Below are positions 23,001 to 31,239 of a DNA stretch of 64,000 nucleotides, in pieces. The stretch is from the NCBI GenBank assembly GCA_050944855.1, contig JBMNRU010000002.1, positions 62,001-126,000 of the forward strand, written 5' to 3'. The stretch's first letter is position 1, and every line of letters starts with the position of its first letter. The translations under genes were made by a program, and so were the position numbers. Source of the stretch: Lactonifactor sp050944855. GTDB taxonomy: Bacteria; Bacillota; Clostridia; Lachnospirales; Lachnospiraceae. The notes under the pieces were generated by a model that did no database searches, was not told the DNA's origin, and was given only the letters and a program-made list of their open reading frames with translations.

Positions 23001-23063
23001 AAGGACATATTGCACTTACACAATATGCCCTCAATCACACACAGCGTTCCCTTTCTATTTTAA
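23001..23063. repeat. repeat R2, copy B (terminator-like)
   Basis: GGACATATTG and CAATATGCCC form a hairpin. On the minus strand it is followed by TTAAATTTTT, so it can stop read-through from tsf into the cargo genes. It aligns with 15680-15739. Confidence 0.7.
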
Positions 23064-23091
23064 ACAACAAGCAAATTCCTCGTTAAGAGGT

Positions 23092-23134
23092 TGGGTAAAT
23101 TTCTTTACCCAATACCCTACCCAATCTGTACCCA
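23092..23134. repeat. right arm-type integrase sites (TACCCA x4)
   Basis: TGGGTA at 23092 and TACCCA at 23106, 23118 and 23129, about 120-160 bases inside attR; the first two form an inverted repeat. Together with the left cluster these are likely Int arm sites. The remaining bases to 23250 are AT-rich with nothing else recognised. Confidence 0.65.
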
Positions 23135-23249
23135 AAATAGCACGATATTTTGTGAGATTTTACAGTAGTTTATAACACTTGTCAAAATAGCCAGAAACCG
23201 CTTAAATACGCTATTTAATTCGCTTTTTATCAGTCCTACGATTGATAAA

Positions 23250-24188
23250 TTAGTTTCCCATCTGTTTTGCAACTTCTTCAGCGAAGTTTTCTTCTTTCTT
23301 TTCCAGACCTTCACCTGTCTCGAAACGAACAAAGCCTTTGATCACGATCTTAGCGCTGTTTGCTTTCGCAACTTCTTCCACGTATTTTGCAACAACCTGT
23401 TTTCCGTCTTCTGCTTTTACGTATACCTGATCTAACAGACAGATTTCTTTCAGTTCTTTGTTGATACGTCCGTTTACCATACCCTGAATTACTTTTTCAG
23501 GCTTCTGAGACTCTTTTGGATCATTCATGATCTGAGCAAGAAGAATTTCTTTTTCATGAGCAATATACTCTTCACTTACTTCAGAGCGATCCGTATACTG
23601 TGGTCTTAAAGCTGCAATCTGCATAGCAACGTTCTTAGCCATTTCTTTTACAGCGTCGTTCACAACATCTGTTTCAACATCAACCAGAACACCGATCTTA
23701 CCGCCTGCATGAACATAAGAAGCTACAAAACCATTTGCTTCCTCTACCTGCTGGAAACGACGAATCTTCATGTTCTCACCGATCACTGCGATCTGTGCAG
23801 CCAGTGCTTCGTTTACAGTCTTTTCTGTATCAAATTTCCATGGCTCAGCCAGGAATGCGTCAATATCAGCTGCACTTGTGTCCATAGCCTGTTCTGCTAC
23901 CTGTGCAACATAAGACTGGAACTTCTCATTCTTAGCGACAAAGTCTGTTTCAGCATTTACCTCGACAGCTACTGCCTTTTTGCCGTCTTCTGTAACCTGC
24001 AGCATTACGATACCTTCAGCTGCAATTCTGCCTGCTTTTTTCTGAGCTGTTGCAAGGCCTTTTTCTCTTAAAAATTCCATAGCCTTGTCCATATCGCCGT
24101 CTGTATTTGTAAGAGCTTTCTTACAATCCATCATACCGGCGCCGCTCATTTCTCTTAATTCTTTTACCATTGCTGCTGTAATAGCCAT
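23250..24188 (-). CDS. tsf: translation elongation factor Ts
   Basis: Exchanges GDP for GTP on EF-Tu. The 312 residues begin MAITAAMVKELREMSGAGMM and carry the EF-Ts signatures LREMSGAGMMDCKKAL and AEGIVMLQV, with the TDFVAKNE motif near residue 80 that contacts EF-Tu. It follows rpsB by 32 bases, the standard order. The last codon and stop come from the inserted element (see attR); the native ending is at 16900-16914. Its own terminator has been displaced to 16819-16861. Confidence 0.97.
   Translation of the reverse strand: MAITAAMVKELREMSGAGMMDCKKALTNTDGDMDKAMEFLREKGLATAQKKAGRIAAEGIVMLQVTEDGKKAVAVEVNAETDFVAKNEKFQSYVAQVAEQAMDTSAADIDAFLAEPWKFDTEKTVNEALAAQIAVIGENMKIRRFQQVEEANGFVASYVHAGGKIGVLVDVETDVVNDAVKEMAKNVAMQIAALRPQYTDRSEVSEEYIAHEKEILLAQIMNDPKESQKPEKVIQGMVNGRINKELKEICLLDQVYVKAEDGKQVVAKYVEEVAKANSAKIVIKGFVRFETGEGLEKKEENFAEEVAKQMGN
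23256..23264. other. attR core TCCCATCTG within the tsf 3' end
   Basis: Lies four bases inside the tsf stop codon. The element supplies AAC TAA after CAG ATG GGA, so tsf now ends Q-M-G-N. Confidence 0.82.
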
Positions 24189-24220
24189 TGTGATTCCCTC
24201 CTAATTATCAGATATGTTTC

Positions 24221-24952
24221 TTACTCTTCTGCTTCTTCCTCTTCTACAGGGATCTCTTCTTCTGCAGTTTCACCCTGTTTTGCTTCGATAACAGCGTCTG
24301 CCATCTTGGAAACGATTAATTTAACCGCACGGATAGCATCGTCGTTACCAGGAATTACATAATCTAATTCTTCTGGATCACAATTTGTATCAGCAATACC
24401 GATTAACGGAATGTTCAGAGTATGTGCTTCCTGTACGCAGATTCTTTCTTTCTTTGGATCTACGATAAAAATAGCATCCGGAAGTTTCTTCATTTCTTTG
24501 ATTCCGCCAAGGTTTTTCTGTAATTTGAATAATTCTTTCTTTAATTCAATAACTTCTTTCTTTGGAAGTACATCAAATGTTCCATCTGCTTCCATAGCTT
24601 CGATTTCTTTCAATCTTGCAACTCTGCTCTGGATTGTCTTGAAGTTAGTCAGCATACCGCCTAACCATCTTTCATTTACATAGAACATTCCACAACGTTC
24701 AGCTTCTACTTTAATAGCATCCTGAGCCTGTTTCTTTGTTCCTACAAAAAGAATGGTACCGCCTTCAGCAACTACATCAAATACAGCCTTGTAAGCGTCA
24801 TCCACCATTCCTACAGATTTCTGTAAGTCGATGATGTAAATACCGTTTCTCTCTGTGTAAATGTATGGAGCCATTTTAGGATTCCATCTTCTTGTCTGAT
24901 GTCCGAAATGAACACCTGCTTCTAAAAGTTGTTTCATTGAAATAACGCCCAT
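24221..24952 (-). CDS. rpsB: 30S ribosomal protein S2
   Basis: Structural protein of the small ribosomal subunit. The 243 residues contain VHFGHQTRRWNPKMAPYIY, the classic S2 signature, then NERWLGGMLTNFKTI and PLIGIADTNCDPEELDYVIP. The C-terminus is an acidic tail (EEEIPVEEEEAEE). AAAGGAG lies nine bases before the ATG. First gene of rpsB-tsf, with a strong promoter and a structured leader that probably gives feedback control. Confidence 0.97.
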   Translation of the reverse strand: MGVISMKQLLEAGVHFGHQTRRWNPKMAPYIYTERNGIYIIDLQKSVGMVDDAYKAVFDVVAEGGTILFVGTKKQAQDAIKVEAERCGMFYVNERWLGGMLTNFKTIQSRVARLKEIEAMEADGTFDVLPKKEVIELKKELFKLQKNLGGIKEMKKLPDAIFIVDPKKERICVQEAHTLNIPLIGIADTNCDPEELDYVIPGNDDAIRAVKLIVSKMADAVIEAKQGETAEEEIPVEEEEAEE

Positions 24953-24982
24953 TTTTCTAATCTCCTTTTGGTTTTCATCTTC

Positions 24983-25050
24983 CGCATGCTTACTCTCCTA
25001 TGGGACCTGATATAGGGTTCGTCACAGGCACCTCCATATGACCACATGCG
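24983..25050 (-). promoter_or_regulatory. S2 (rpsB) ribosomal protein leader
   Basis: The minus-strand leader is closed by CGCATG (25045-25050) with CATGCG (24983-24988) and contains GTGGTCATATGGAGGTGCC. This matches the Firmicutes S2-binding leader as I recall it: S2 would bind and repress its own operon. Structure by eye only. Confidence 0.6.
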
Positions 25051-25070
25051 TGTTTTTTTGCAACATTTGA

Positions 25071-25100
25071 ATTATAGCATAAGTAAAATCCGATACGCAA
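25071..25100 (-). promoter_or_regulatory. promoter of rpsB-tsf
   Basis: Minus strand TTGCGT (25095-25100), 18 bases, TATAAT (25071-25076). Confidence 0.75.
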
Positions 25101-25106
25101 GTACTT

Positions 25107-27059
25107 TTATGCTTTTTCTGTAATTATACCGCTTCTGTAGGCCTCCAGCAGCTCTTTCAGCTCTGAGATCCGCTCTTTTAATGCCTTTCCGTTATCTGTA
25201 TCACCTACCCGTCTGCGTTCTGCCATACGATGAACGATAATACTGTCAGATAAAATATCCGTTTCCTGCGCAATCGCATTTTCTGCTGACGTAAATGGTT
25301 CATGGGCCGCCAGGAACAATCCATGAGAGCTGTAGATCAAAGTATAACCGGCAATCCCAGTTTCTTTCTGGTATGCACGGGAAAAACCGCCGTCAATGAC
25401 CAGCAGCTTGCCATTACATTTAATCGGACTTTCTCCACCTGTATGGTGTACGGGAACATGTCCGTTGATCACATGTCCTACCTCCGGGTCCAGGCCAAAC
25501 TCTGTCAGGATACGATCTACGGTTTCTTCGTTCTCCAACATGGTATAATATGTATTCTTTTTCTCTTTATGCAGTTCTTTTTCATTCAAAAACTGACGCT
25601 CAAAGGTGGCCATTTTATCCTTGCCGAACAGTGGTGAATACGGACCTGCCCAAATATACCACATAATATCACGGCCCTTTTCCCGCTCTGTTTCATTCAG
25701 TGCAAAAAATGCTTTCCTTACATATACTTCCAGAATATCATAGAGTGCTTTTCCGCGATATTTCTTTCCGTATACCTCTACTTCCTGAAATTCTCCTTCA
25801 CTGGTTAACGGCACACAGCCATGATAAAGCAGATTATCATTGTAAATTTTATAAAGATTGCCTTTCTTTAACAAAAAAATCACATGCTGCTGCAGCTTTT
25901 CACAGTTTGTAAATGCATAAACCAAACGCTCCATCACCATTTCTTCTGCTTCCGACAATGCATAAGGATTTGCCGGATCTACGGTAGGAAAGCTTTTATC
26001 CTTCAATTCATATTCCTTGCCGTCTAATGTAATCGTACCCTTCTCATAATCTACCTTATGCATCAGGCGACGGTCATCCATATGAAATTCCGGTCTTCTG
26101 GCGATCAGCTGTCCTTCCAGTTTGAACTGAATGATACTGATGGCCTTATGCATTTTCTTGTTCAGTTCCCTTTCCTCGCGGGTATCTGTATCTCCGCCTT
26201 TGATGCCAAAACAAGTACAGGGATCATTTTCATAGGTACTCAATGCAAATGTGGCCAACGGCAGCAGATTGATACCATAACCATCCTCTAAAATGTCCAG
26301 ATTCGCATATCTGGCACAAATGCGGATAACGGTAGCGATGCAGGCCCTCTGTCCGGTAGCGGCGCCCATCCAGACAATATCATGATTTCCCCACTGAATA
26401 TCCAGAGAATGATACTTCATCAGCTTGTCCATAATATGATGCGGGCCCGGACCTCTGTCATAAATGTCACCCAGAATATGCAGATGATCCACCACCAGAC
26501 GCTGAATCAGCTCAGACAGGGCGATAATAAACTCCTCTGCTCGGCCAATAGCAATGATCGTCTTAATGATTTCATCATAATAGGCTTCTTTATCTATAAT
26601 TTCCGCTTTTTCCGTGATCAATTCCTCAATGACATAGGCAAAATCCGGCGGTAAAGCTTTGCGCACTTTAGAACGGGTATATTTGGAAACGACTCTTTTA
26701 CATACTTCGATCAGACGATATAAAGTAATCTTATACCAGTCCTCCATATTAGGTTCCGTTTTTTTGATCAGCTTCATCTTTTCTCTTGGATAATAGATTA
26801 AGGTAGCCAGAGCTTTTTTATCCTGCTTATTCAAAGTATGTCCAAATACTTCATTAATCTTTTTCCGAACGGATCCAGATCCATTCTTAAGCACATGAGA
26901 AAAAGCTTCATATTCCCCATGAATATCTGTCAGAAAATGTTCGGTTCCCTTTGGCAGATTCAGGATAGACTGCAGATTGATAATCTCTGTAGATGCCTTT
27001 GCGATCGTAGGGTATAATTCCGCCAGACGCTGTAAATATTTCAATTCATTATGATTCAT
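25107..27059 (-). CDS. fbp: fructose-1,6-bisphosphatase, class III
   Basis: Removes the 1-phosphate of fructose 1,6-bisphosphate in gluconeogenesis; the Firmicutes type is a metallophosphatase. The 650 residues include the calcineurin-like metal motifs FLTDIHGEYEAF (near 57), LGDIYDRGPG (near 192), QWGNHDIVWMGA, and GHVPVHHTGGESP near the C-terminus. Length fits the family (about 640-670). Start at MNHNELKYL (27059) after GGAGGAG. It stands between rpsB and the HAD-CPBP gene in the same direction, with no convincing terminator. Confidence 0.96.
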   Translation of the reverse strand: MNHNELKYLQRLAELYPTIAKASTEIINLQSILNLPKGTEHFLTDIHGEYEAFSHVLKNGSGSVRKKINEVFGHTLNKQDKKALATLIYYPREKMKLIKKTEPNMEDWYKITLYRLIEVCKRVVSKYTRSKVRKALPPDFAYVIEELITEKAEIIDKEAYYDEIIKTIIAIGRAEEFIIALSELIQRLVVDHLHILGDIYDRGPGPHHIMDKLMKYHSLDIQWGNHDIVWMGAATGQRACIATVIRICARYANLDILEDGYGINLLPLATFALSTYENDPCTCFGIKGGDTDTREERELNKKMHKAISIIQFKLEGQLIARRPEFHMDDRRLMHKVDYEKGTITLDGKEYELKDKSFPTVDPANPYALSEAEEMVMERLVYAFTNCEKLQQHVIFLLKKGNLYKIYNDNLLYHGCVPLTSEGEFQEVEVYGKKYRGKALYDILEVYVRKAFFALNETEREKGRDIMWYIWAGPYSPLFGKDKMATFERQFLNEKELHKEKKNTYYTMLENEETVDRILTEFGLDPEVGHVINGHVPVHHTGGESPIKCNGKLLVIDGGFSRAYQKETGIAGYTLIYSSHGLFLAAHEPFTSAENAIAQETDILSDSIIVHRMAERRRVGDTDNGKALKERISELKELLEAYRSGIITEKA

Positions 27060-27169
27060 ACACTCCTCCAATACATAAAAATTCACACCATTCACTATAT
27101 ATTATGATAACACAAATATGAAAAGAAGGATACCTTCCAATGAAAGAAAAGTGTCTTTCTCCTATCACT

Positions 27170-28690
27170 TTACTCTTTATTCCACCGATAGGCAATAAAA
27201 TATCGTATACCCACAAACGAAAAGCAGAGCTCCGCTACCATCAGCAGTCCAAACAGGATCACCCATGTGCCGTCTAATGTCTCACCGACTAATTCCGAGA
27301 GAATCACCGACCAGCTATTCACCGCCATATGAGCCAATATTGGGATCAGCAATCTTCCTGTCTTCTCATACAGCCAGGCAAAAACAGCTCCCATGATAGT
27401 GGCATAAACAAACTGAATCACATTTCCATGGTATAAGCCAAATAAAAGCGAAGAAATGAGAATGCCCCATTTCACATTGGCATATTCACGGATTCTGCGA
27501 TATATCAGGGCACGAAATGTCAATTCTTCGGCAATCGGTGCCAAAATCCCTACGGTCAGCAAAATAAGCCAAAATGGTTGATCCATCATAAGCATATCTA
27601 CCTGTTCCCCGTAACCGGGAAATAACCGTTCCAGTCCTAATATGGATATCCCTATACTGACAATCTGTCCAAAAGCCGCCGCAAAAAAACAGGTGCATGC
27701 AATCGTCGCAAAGGATATGGCAGGCTTTTTCTGTTTCCAGAGTCCCCGCCTTGTCTCATCCGCTGCCAGACACCAAATCAGAAAAGGAATGGCCAATACA
27801 TTTCCCAGAGCATTCATCGCCATAGCCGATCGCTCTATCGCATCAAAATAGCTCAGGCTGCCCCACTGATATCCTGCCAGATACACCACAGTCAATATCA
27901 CACTCGCACTGATACTGGAAACCATGGCCCCTGTAAAATGAATGCCGATCGGATAAACAGATCTCCAGATTTTTTTCAAAACAAAATCCTGCACAACCTG
28001 ATTCCCTAAGGGATGTTCCGCCGACCTGCAATCTGACGACGCAAAAAGCAGCAAATGACACAGTTCATCTACCGAGTCCACAATCCAGTCGGCACCTGCA
28101 TCGGTTAGCTCCTTTCTTCCTCCGTAGCCAAAAGTTACCCCTACGCATGACAACTGCTGTTCATGAGCACCTATCACATCATGCGATTTATCGCCTACCA
28201 TAAGAACCTGATCCCTGGCATCCAGCTTTCCCAGCTGATGCAGGGCTTCTTCAATCACTTCTGACTTATCCGTTCGTTTCCCATCCATCTCGCTGCCGCA
28301 CACGGCCTGAAAGAAGCTGCTCATATGATACTCTTCCAGAATCTTGCGGATATAATATGTAGGTTTAGAAGAAGCCACCGCCAGTATATATCCCTTTTCC
28401 TGCAGCTGCTGCAGCATCGTTACGATCCCGGGGAAAGGACGATTCTCAAAAATTCCCTTTTCACCATACCGCTCCCTATAATAGGTCACCGCCAATTCCG
28501 CCTCTTCCTGAGAAAATCCAGCATAGGACATGAACTGCTCTCTTAACGGCGGGCCTACAAAACTCATCAGTTCCTGAGGATCTTCACATACTTTTCCCAT
28601 TTTCTGCAGGGCATACTGCACGCTTTTCGTGATACCCTCTGCCGATGCGGTTAACGTACCATCCAGATCAAATAATATCGTATTCCACAT
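27170..28690 (-). CDS. fusion of a HAD phosphatase and a CPBP intramembrane protease
   Basis: A 506-residue two-domain protein. Residues 1-215 are a phosphoglycolate-phosphatase-like HAD domain: FDLDGTLTAS (catalytic Asp8/Asp10), VASSKPTYY (motif II Ser), and MVGDKSHDVIGA (motif IV acidics). Residues 235-506 hold about seven helices with the CPBP/CAAX-protease motifs EELTFRALIYRRIREY (EE-x3-R), LLFGLYHGN and LAHMAVNSW. Both sets of catalytic residues are intact. There is no stop or frameshift between them. Start at MWNTILFDLDG. The joining of these two enzymes is not one I know; the substrate is open. Confidence 0.88.
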   Translation of the reverse strand: MWNTILFDLDGTLTASAEGITKSVQYALQKMGKVCEDPQELMSFVGPPLREQFMSYAGFSQEEAELAVTYYRERYGEKGIFENRPFPGIVTMLQQLQEKGYILAVASSKPTYYIRKILEEYHMSSFFQAVCGSEMDGKRTDKSEVIEEALHQLGKLDARDQVLMVGDKSHDVIGAHEQQLSCVGVTFGYGGRKELTDAGADWIVDSVDELCHLLLFASSDCRSAEHPLGNQVVQDFVLKKIWRSVYPIGIHFTGAMVSSISASVILTVVYLAGYQWGSLSYFDAIERSAMAMNALGNVLAIPFLIWCLAADETRRGLWKQKKPAISFATIACTCFFAAAFGQIVSIGISILGLERLFPGYGEQVDMLMMDQPFWLILLTVGILAPIAEELTFRALIYRRIREYANVKWGILISSLLFGLYHGNVIQFVYATIMGAVFAWLYEKTGRLLIPILAHMAVNSWSVILSELVGETLDGTWVILFGLLMVAELCFSFVGIRYFIAYRWNKE

Positions 28691-28787
28691 AAATACTTCC
28701 GTTCTTTCTCTTGATTTTCGAAGCACCTTACGGCACTGCGGATACGATATTATAACACACTCCCGGATAAGTTACAAATCCGCATAC

Positions 28788-29705
28788 TTATCGCGATTTT
28801 GTTCGCGATTCTTTTTTGCTCTCATATCTCTTCTTTTCATAATATACAAATGCAGTACCTATCAGAAGAAAGCTCATACCCAGGGATATCTTTTGCTCCC
28901 TGACCCCGTCATCTGTTTTCTGGCGATTTTCTTCCTTTTGCTCTTTCTCCTCTGCCTGCATCATAAACTCCCAGGGTTCCATCACAATGAGATTTCCCTG
29001 TTCATCTCTCACCGTAACAACAATTCTGTTTTTTCCTTCTGTCAATACCTTATTATCCAGGATCAGCCGATTGTCTTCTATCCGATATGATTCTTCTATC
29101 CCATTCACCGAACAGGACACAACAGAAACCTGTTTGTCCTGCGGAAGCAAAATGACAGGTTCAAAATCTTTGGCAACCGTTTCCTTATCGTATCTTTTGT
29201 CATAGGCAAGCGTGATTTTCTCTTCTTCTGCTTTTATTTCCGGCATCGGAAGAAGCGGCAGTTCTTCCTGTTCCTTTTTTGATTCTTTTTCCGTTTCCTC
29301 CTTTTCTGAATGATCTGCATCATCCGTCGGATATACTCCGTCTGTATCCGGTTCCTCAATCCTGTCACCGGACGGCATTTCCGGTTCGCTCTGATTTGGT
29401 GCCTCTTCAATCTGAACCCGGTAGCGAACAATAATTTCCCCTTCACCGCTGGCACCGGCAGCAAATCCTCCATCCTCCTGCAAAGAAAAAAGGGATTCAT
29501 CAAACGTTAGCACCTCTCCTTTCTCCGGTAGGTATAAAACTTCTCCGGTTAATAAGGTCCAATCGTATACCGGCTGTTCTGTTTCTTCCTCTGATGGTTC
29601 CTCCGGCTGCCCCTCCGTCGCATTTTCCGCGCCGTATACAGATATAGCGGACAACATATAACACATGATGGCTGCCAGTACACGCATCGCCGTTCTATTC
29701 CTCAT
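28788..29705 (-). CDS. exported protein partnered with the kinase gene, unknown
   Basis: 305 residues, not recognised. A signal peptide (MRNRTAMRVLAAIMCYMLSA, cleavage probably after VYG/A) is followed by an acidic Pro/Glu-rich low-complexity region (about 95-160), then a beta-rich stretch (YDKRYDKETVAKDF, LTEGKNRIVVTVRDEQG) like an Ig/cadherin fold, and a C-terminal membrane helix (GMSFLLIGTAFVYY) with a basic tail. It is thus a wall-spanning, membrane-held surface protein. It overlaps the kinase gene by 11 bases, so the two are co-translated; it may be a substrate or sensor partner. Confidence 0.75.
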   Translation of the reverse strand: MRNRTAMRVLAAIMCYMLSAISVYGAENATEGQPEEPSEEETEQPVYDWTLLTGEVLYLPEKGEVLTFDESLFSLQEDGGFAAGASGEGEIIVRYRVQIEEAPNQSEPEMPSGDRIEEPDTDGVYPTDDADHSEKEETEKESKKEQEELPLLPMPEIKAEEEKITLAYDKRYDKETVAKDFEPVILLPQDKQVSVVSCSVNGIEESYRIEDNRLILDNKVLTEGKNRIVVTVRDEQGNLIVMEPWEFMMQAEEKEQKEENRQKTDDGVREQKISLGMSFLLIGTAFVYYEKKRYESKKESRTKSR

Positions 29706-30987
29706 AATCCTTCCATCCTTTCACTGTATTCCTATACTCTTCTGCTTTTTCTGCGGCCATCCGCCTGTAGACTTGGGCTTCCTCCTTTCCTTCCAGATCA
29801 CGGATTCGGCTCATTGCCATTAAAAATTCAATTTCATATGCTCTTCTCAGGGTTTCACCGGGGCACTTTACGGATACTTCCAGTCCCATCTGCAGCAATT
29901 CTTCTGCCTTTTCCTGCGCGGCCTTTTCCCCTTCCTCCAGCTCACTGCTATAGCTAAGATAGCAATTAGACAAAGTGAGCAAAAGATCCGCTTTGCGAAA
30001 GGAATTCTCCATCTGCAGCATTTCCTGTTCTGCACTTTCCAACAGCAGTCCTATATTTTCCCAATTAATATCCACACTGTATTGGGACAGTTCCTGTTTT
30101 AAGTCTTCCCAGACGCTTACCTGCTTGTTCTGCAAAATGCTCCGGACATTTTCCATGCGTAAACTTTTTTCCTGCTCTTCTTTTACTTCATACAGACAAT
30201 ATTCCAATAACAGACATCCTGTAAAAATACAGAAGAATCCTGCGCGCCGAAGACGAAGATTTCGGTTCATTCTCTCCAGGATTTCCTGCAGCTTTGTCTC
30301 CAGCTGCTGCGCCGTGGGATAACGCTTTTGCACATCCTGCTGCATACATGTTTCAATGCAGTGAAGAAGTCTCCGGTTCATAGTCCCCTTGCTGTGATTC
30401 ACAAGATACAAAAGTACCGCACCCAAACTGTATATATCTGACCGGACGTCCCCTTTTCCTTCCCTCTGCTCTTTGGGAGCATAACCGGCGGTGCCCCATC
30501 CCCGGACGGCATCCCGGTCGTCCTGCTTCCTGATCGCAATGCTGAAATCCACCAGCTTCACTGTATGATCCGGCTGTACAATGATGTTGGAGGGCTTCAG
30601 GTCACGATAAAGGATAGGCGGGGTTCTCCCGTGAAGATACACAAGCACCTGTGCCAGCTGAATCCCCCACTGGACAATCTGTCGCTGACTGATTCTTTTG
30701 CCGGTTCTTCCGATTTCTTTCAGATTCCATCCCGGCACATAATCCATGACAAAATAGAATCGATCCTCTTCTTTCCAGACATCCACTACCTTGGGAAGAC
30801 TGGGGTGTTCAAGATCTTTTAAAATATCCCATTCGTGGAACAGCAGACCTGCCTCCTGTCTTACTTCTTTTACTGCCCACTGTTTCTTCAAACGTATATC
30901 ATAAGCCAGATAGACCTTTCCCATACTGCCCTGTCCTATCTGCTCCAGCAATTGATAACGCATTCCCAGAACCCGTGAGTCCTGCAC
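29695..30987 (-). CDS. Hanks-type Ser/Thr protein kinase with one membrane helix
   Basis: 430 residues. Kinase domain 10-235: glycine loop IGQGSMGKV (18-23), catalytic Lys40 in WAVKEV, YRDLKPSN (Arg128, Asp129, Lys131, Asn134) and DFS at 147-149. HRD is changed to YRD and DFG to DFS, but the catalytic acids remain, so activity is likely. A membrane helix (FFCIFTGCLLLEYCLY, about 246-262) separates it from a helical TPR-like extracytoplasmic part. PASTA repeats are absent, so it is not PrkC. GTG start with AAGGTGA upstream. The exported partner overlaps its 3' end. Confidence 0.9.
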   Translation of the reverse strand: MQDSRVLGMRYQLLEQIGQGSMGKVYLAYDIRLKKQWAVKEVRQEAGLLFHEWDILKDLEHPSLPKVVDVWKEEDRFYFVMDYVPGWNLKEIGRTGKRISQRQIVQWGIQLAQVLVYLHGRTPPILYRDLKPSNIIVQPDHTVKLVDFSIAIRKQDDRDAVRGWGTAGYAPKEQREGKGDVRSDIYSLGAVLLYLVNHSKGTMNRRLLHCIETCMQQDVQKRYPTAQQLETKLQEILERMNRNLRLRRAGFFCIFTGCLLLEYCLYEVKEEQEKSLRMENVRSILQNKQVSVWEDLKQELSQYSVDINWENIGLLLESAEQEMLQMENSFRKADLLLTLSNCYLSYSSELEEGEKAAQEKAEELLQMGLEVSVKCPGETLRRAYEIEFLMAMSRIRDLEGKEEAQVYRRMAAEKAEEYRNTVKGWKDYEE

Positions 30988-31187
30988 ATACTCACCTTCT
31001 TCCTGCTTTTTGCAGCATGCCGCATCACGGAAAAACTCCCATACCCATACACGGATGCTTTCTTATTCTGTTGTATCATGTTTGAAATTACGGCGAATTG
31101 CCAAAGAATAGATTCAGATGTTTTTGATTGTTCTCATATTGTATACTACCGCATTAAAAATGTCAAATGTTATTTTGCAAATCGTAA

Positions 31188-31230
31188 TAAAAAGAAGATC
31201 CCATATCTGTTCAAACATAATATGGGATCT
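31188..31230 (-). terminator. terminator of degV-argS
   Basis: Minus strand AGATCCCATAT (31220-31230) pairs with ATATGGGATCT (31196-31206), followed by TCTTTTTATT. Confidence 0.85.
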
Positions 31231-31239
31231 CGTATTCTT

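Larger units (their letters stand above)
16906..23264. mobile_element. integrative mobilizable element inserted in the 3' end of tsf
   Basis: About 6.35 kb between two copies of TCCCATCTG. Contents: tyrosine integrase and excisionase next to the left end, a MobT/Rep_trans-type relaxase, a conserved small protein, divergent XRE control genes and four small cargo genes. It has no type IV secretion genes or coupling ATPase, so it would need a helper conjugative element. AT content is visibly higher than in tsf/rpsB. The insertion replaces the last tsf codon with an equivalent one, so the host gene stays functional. Confidence 0.88.
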
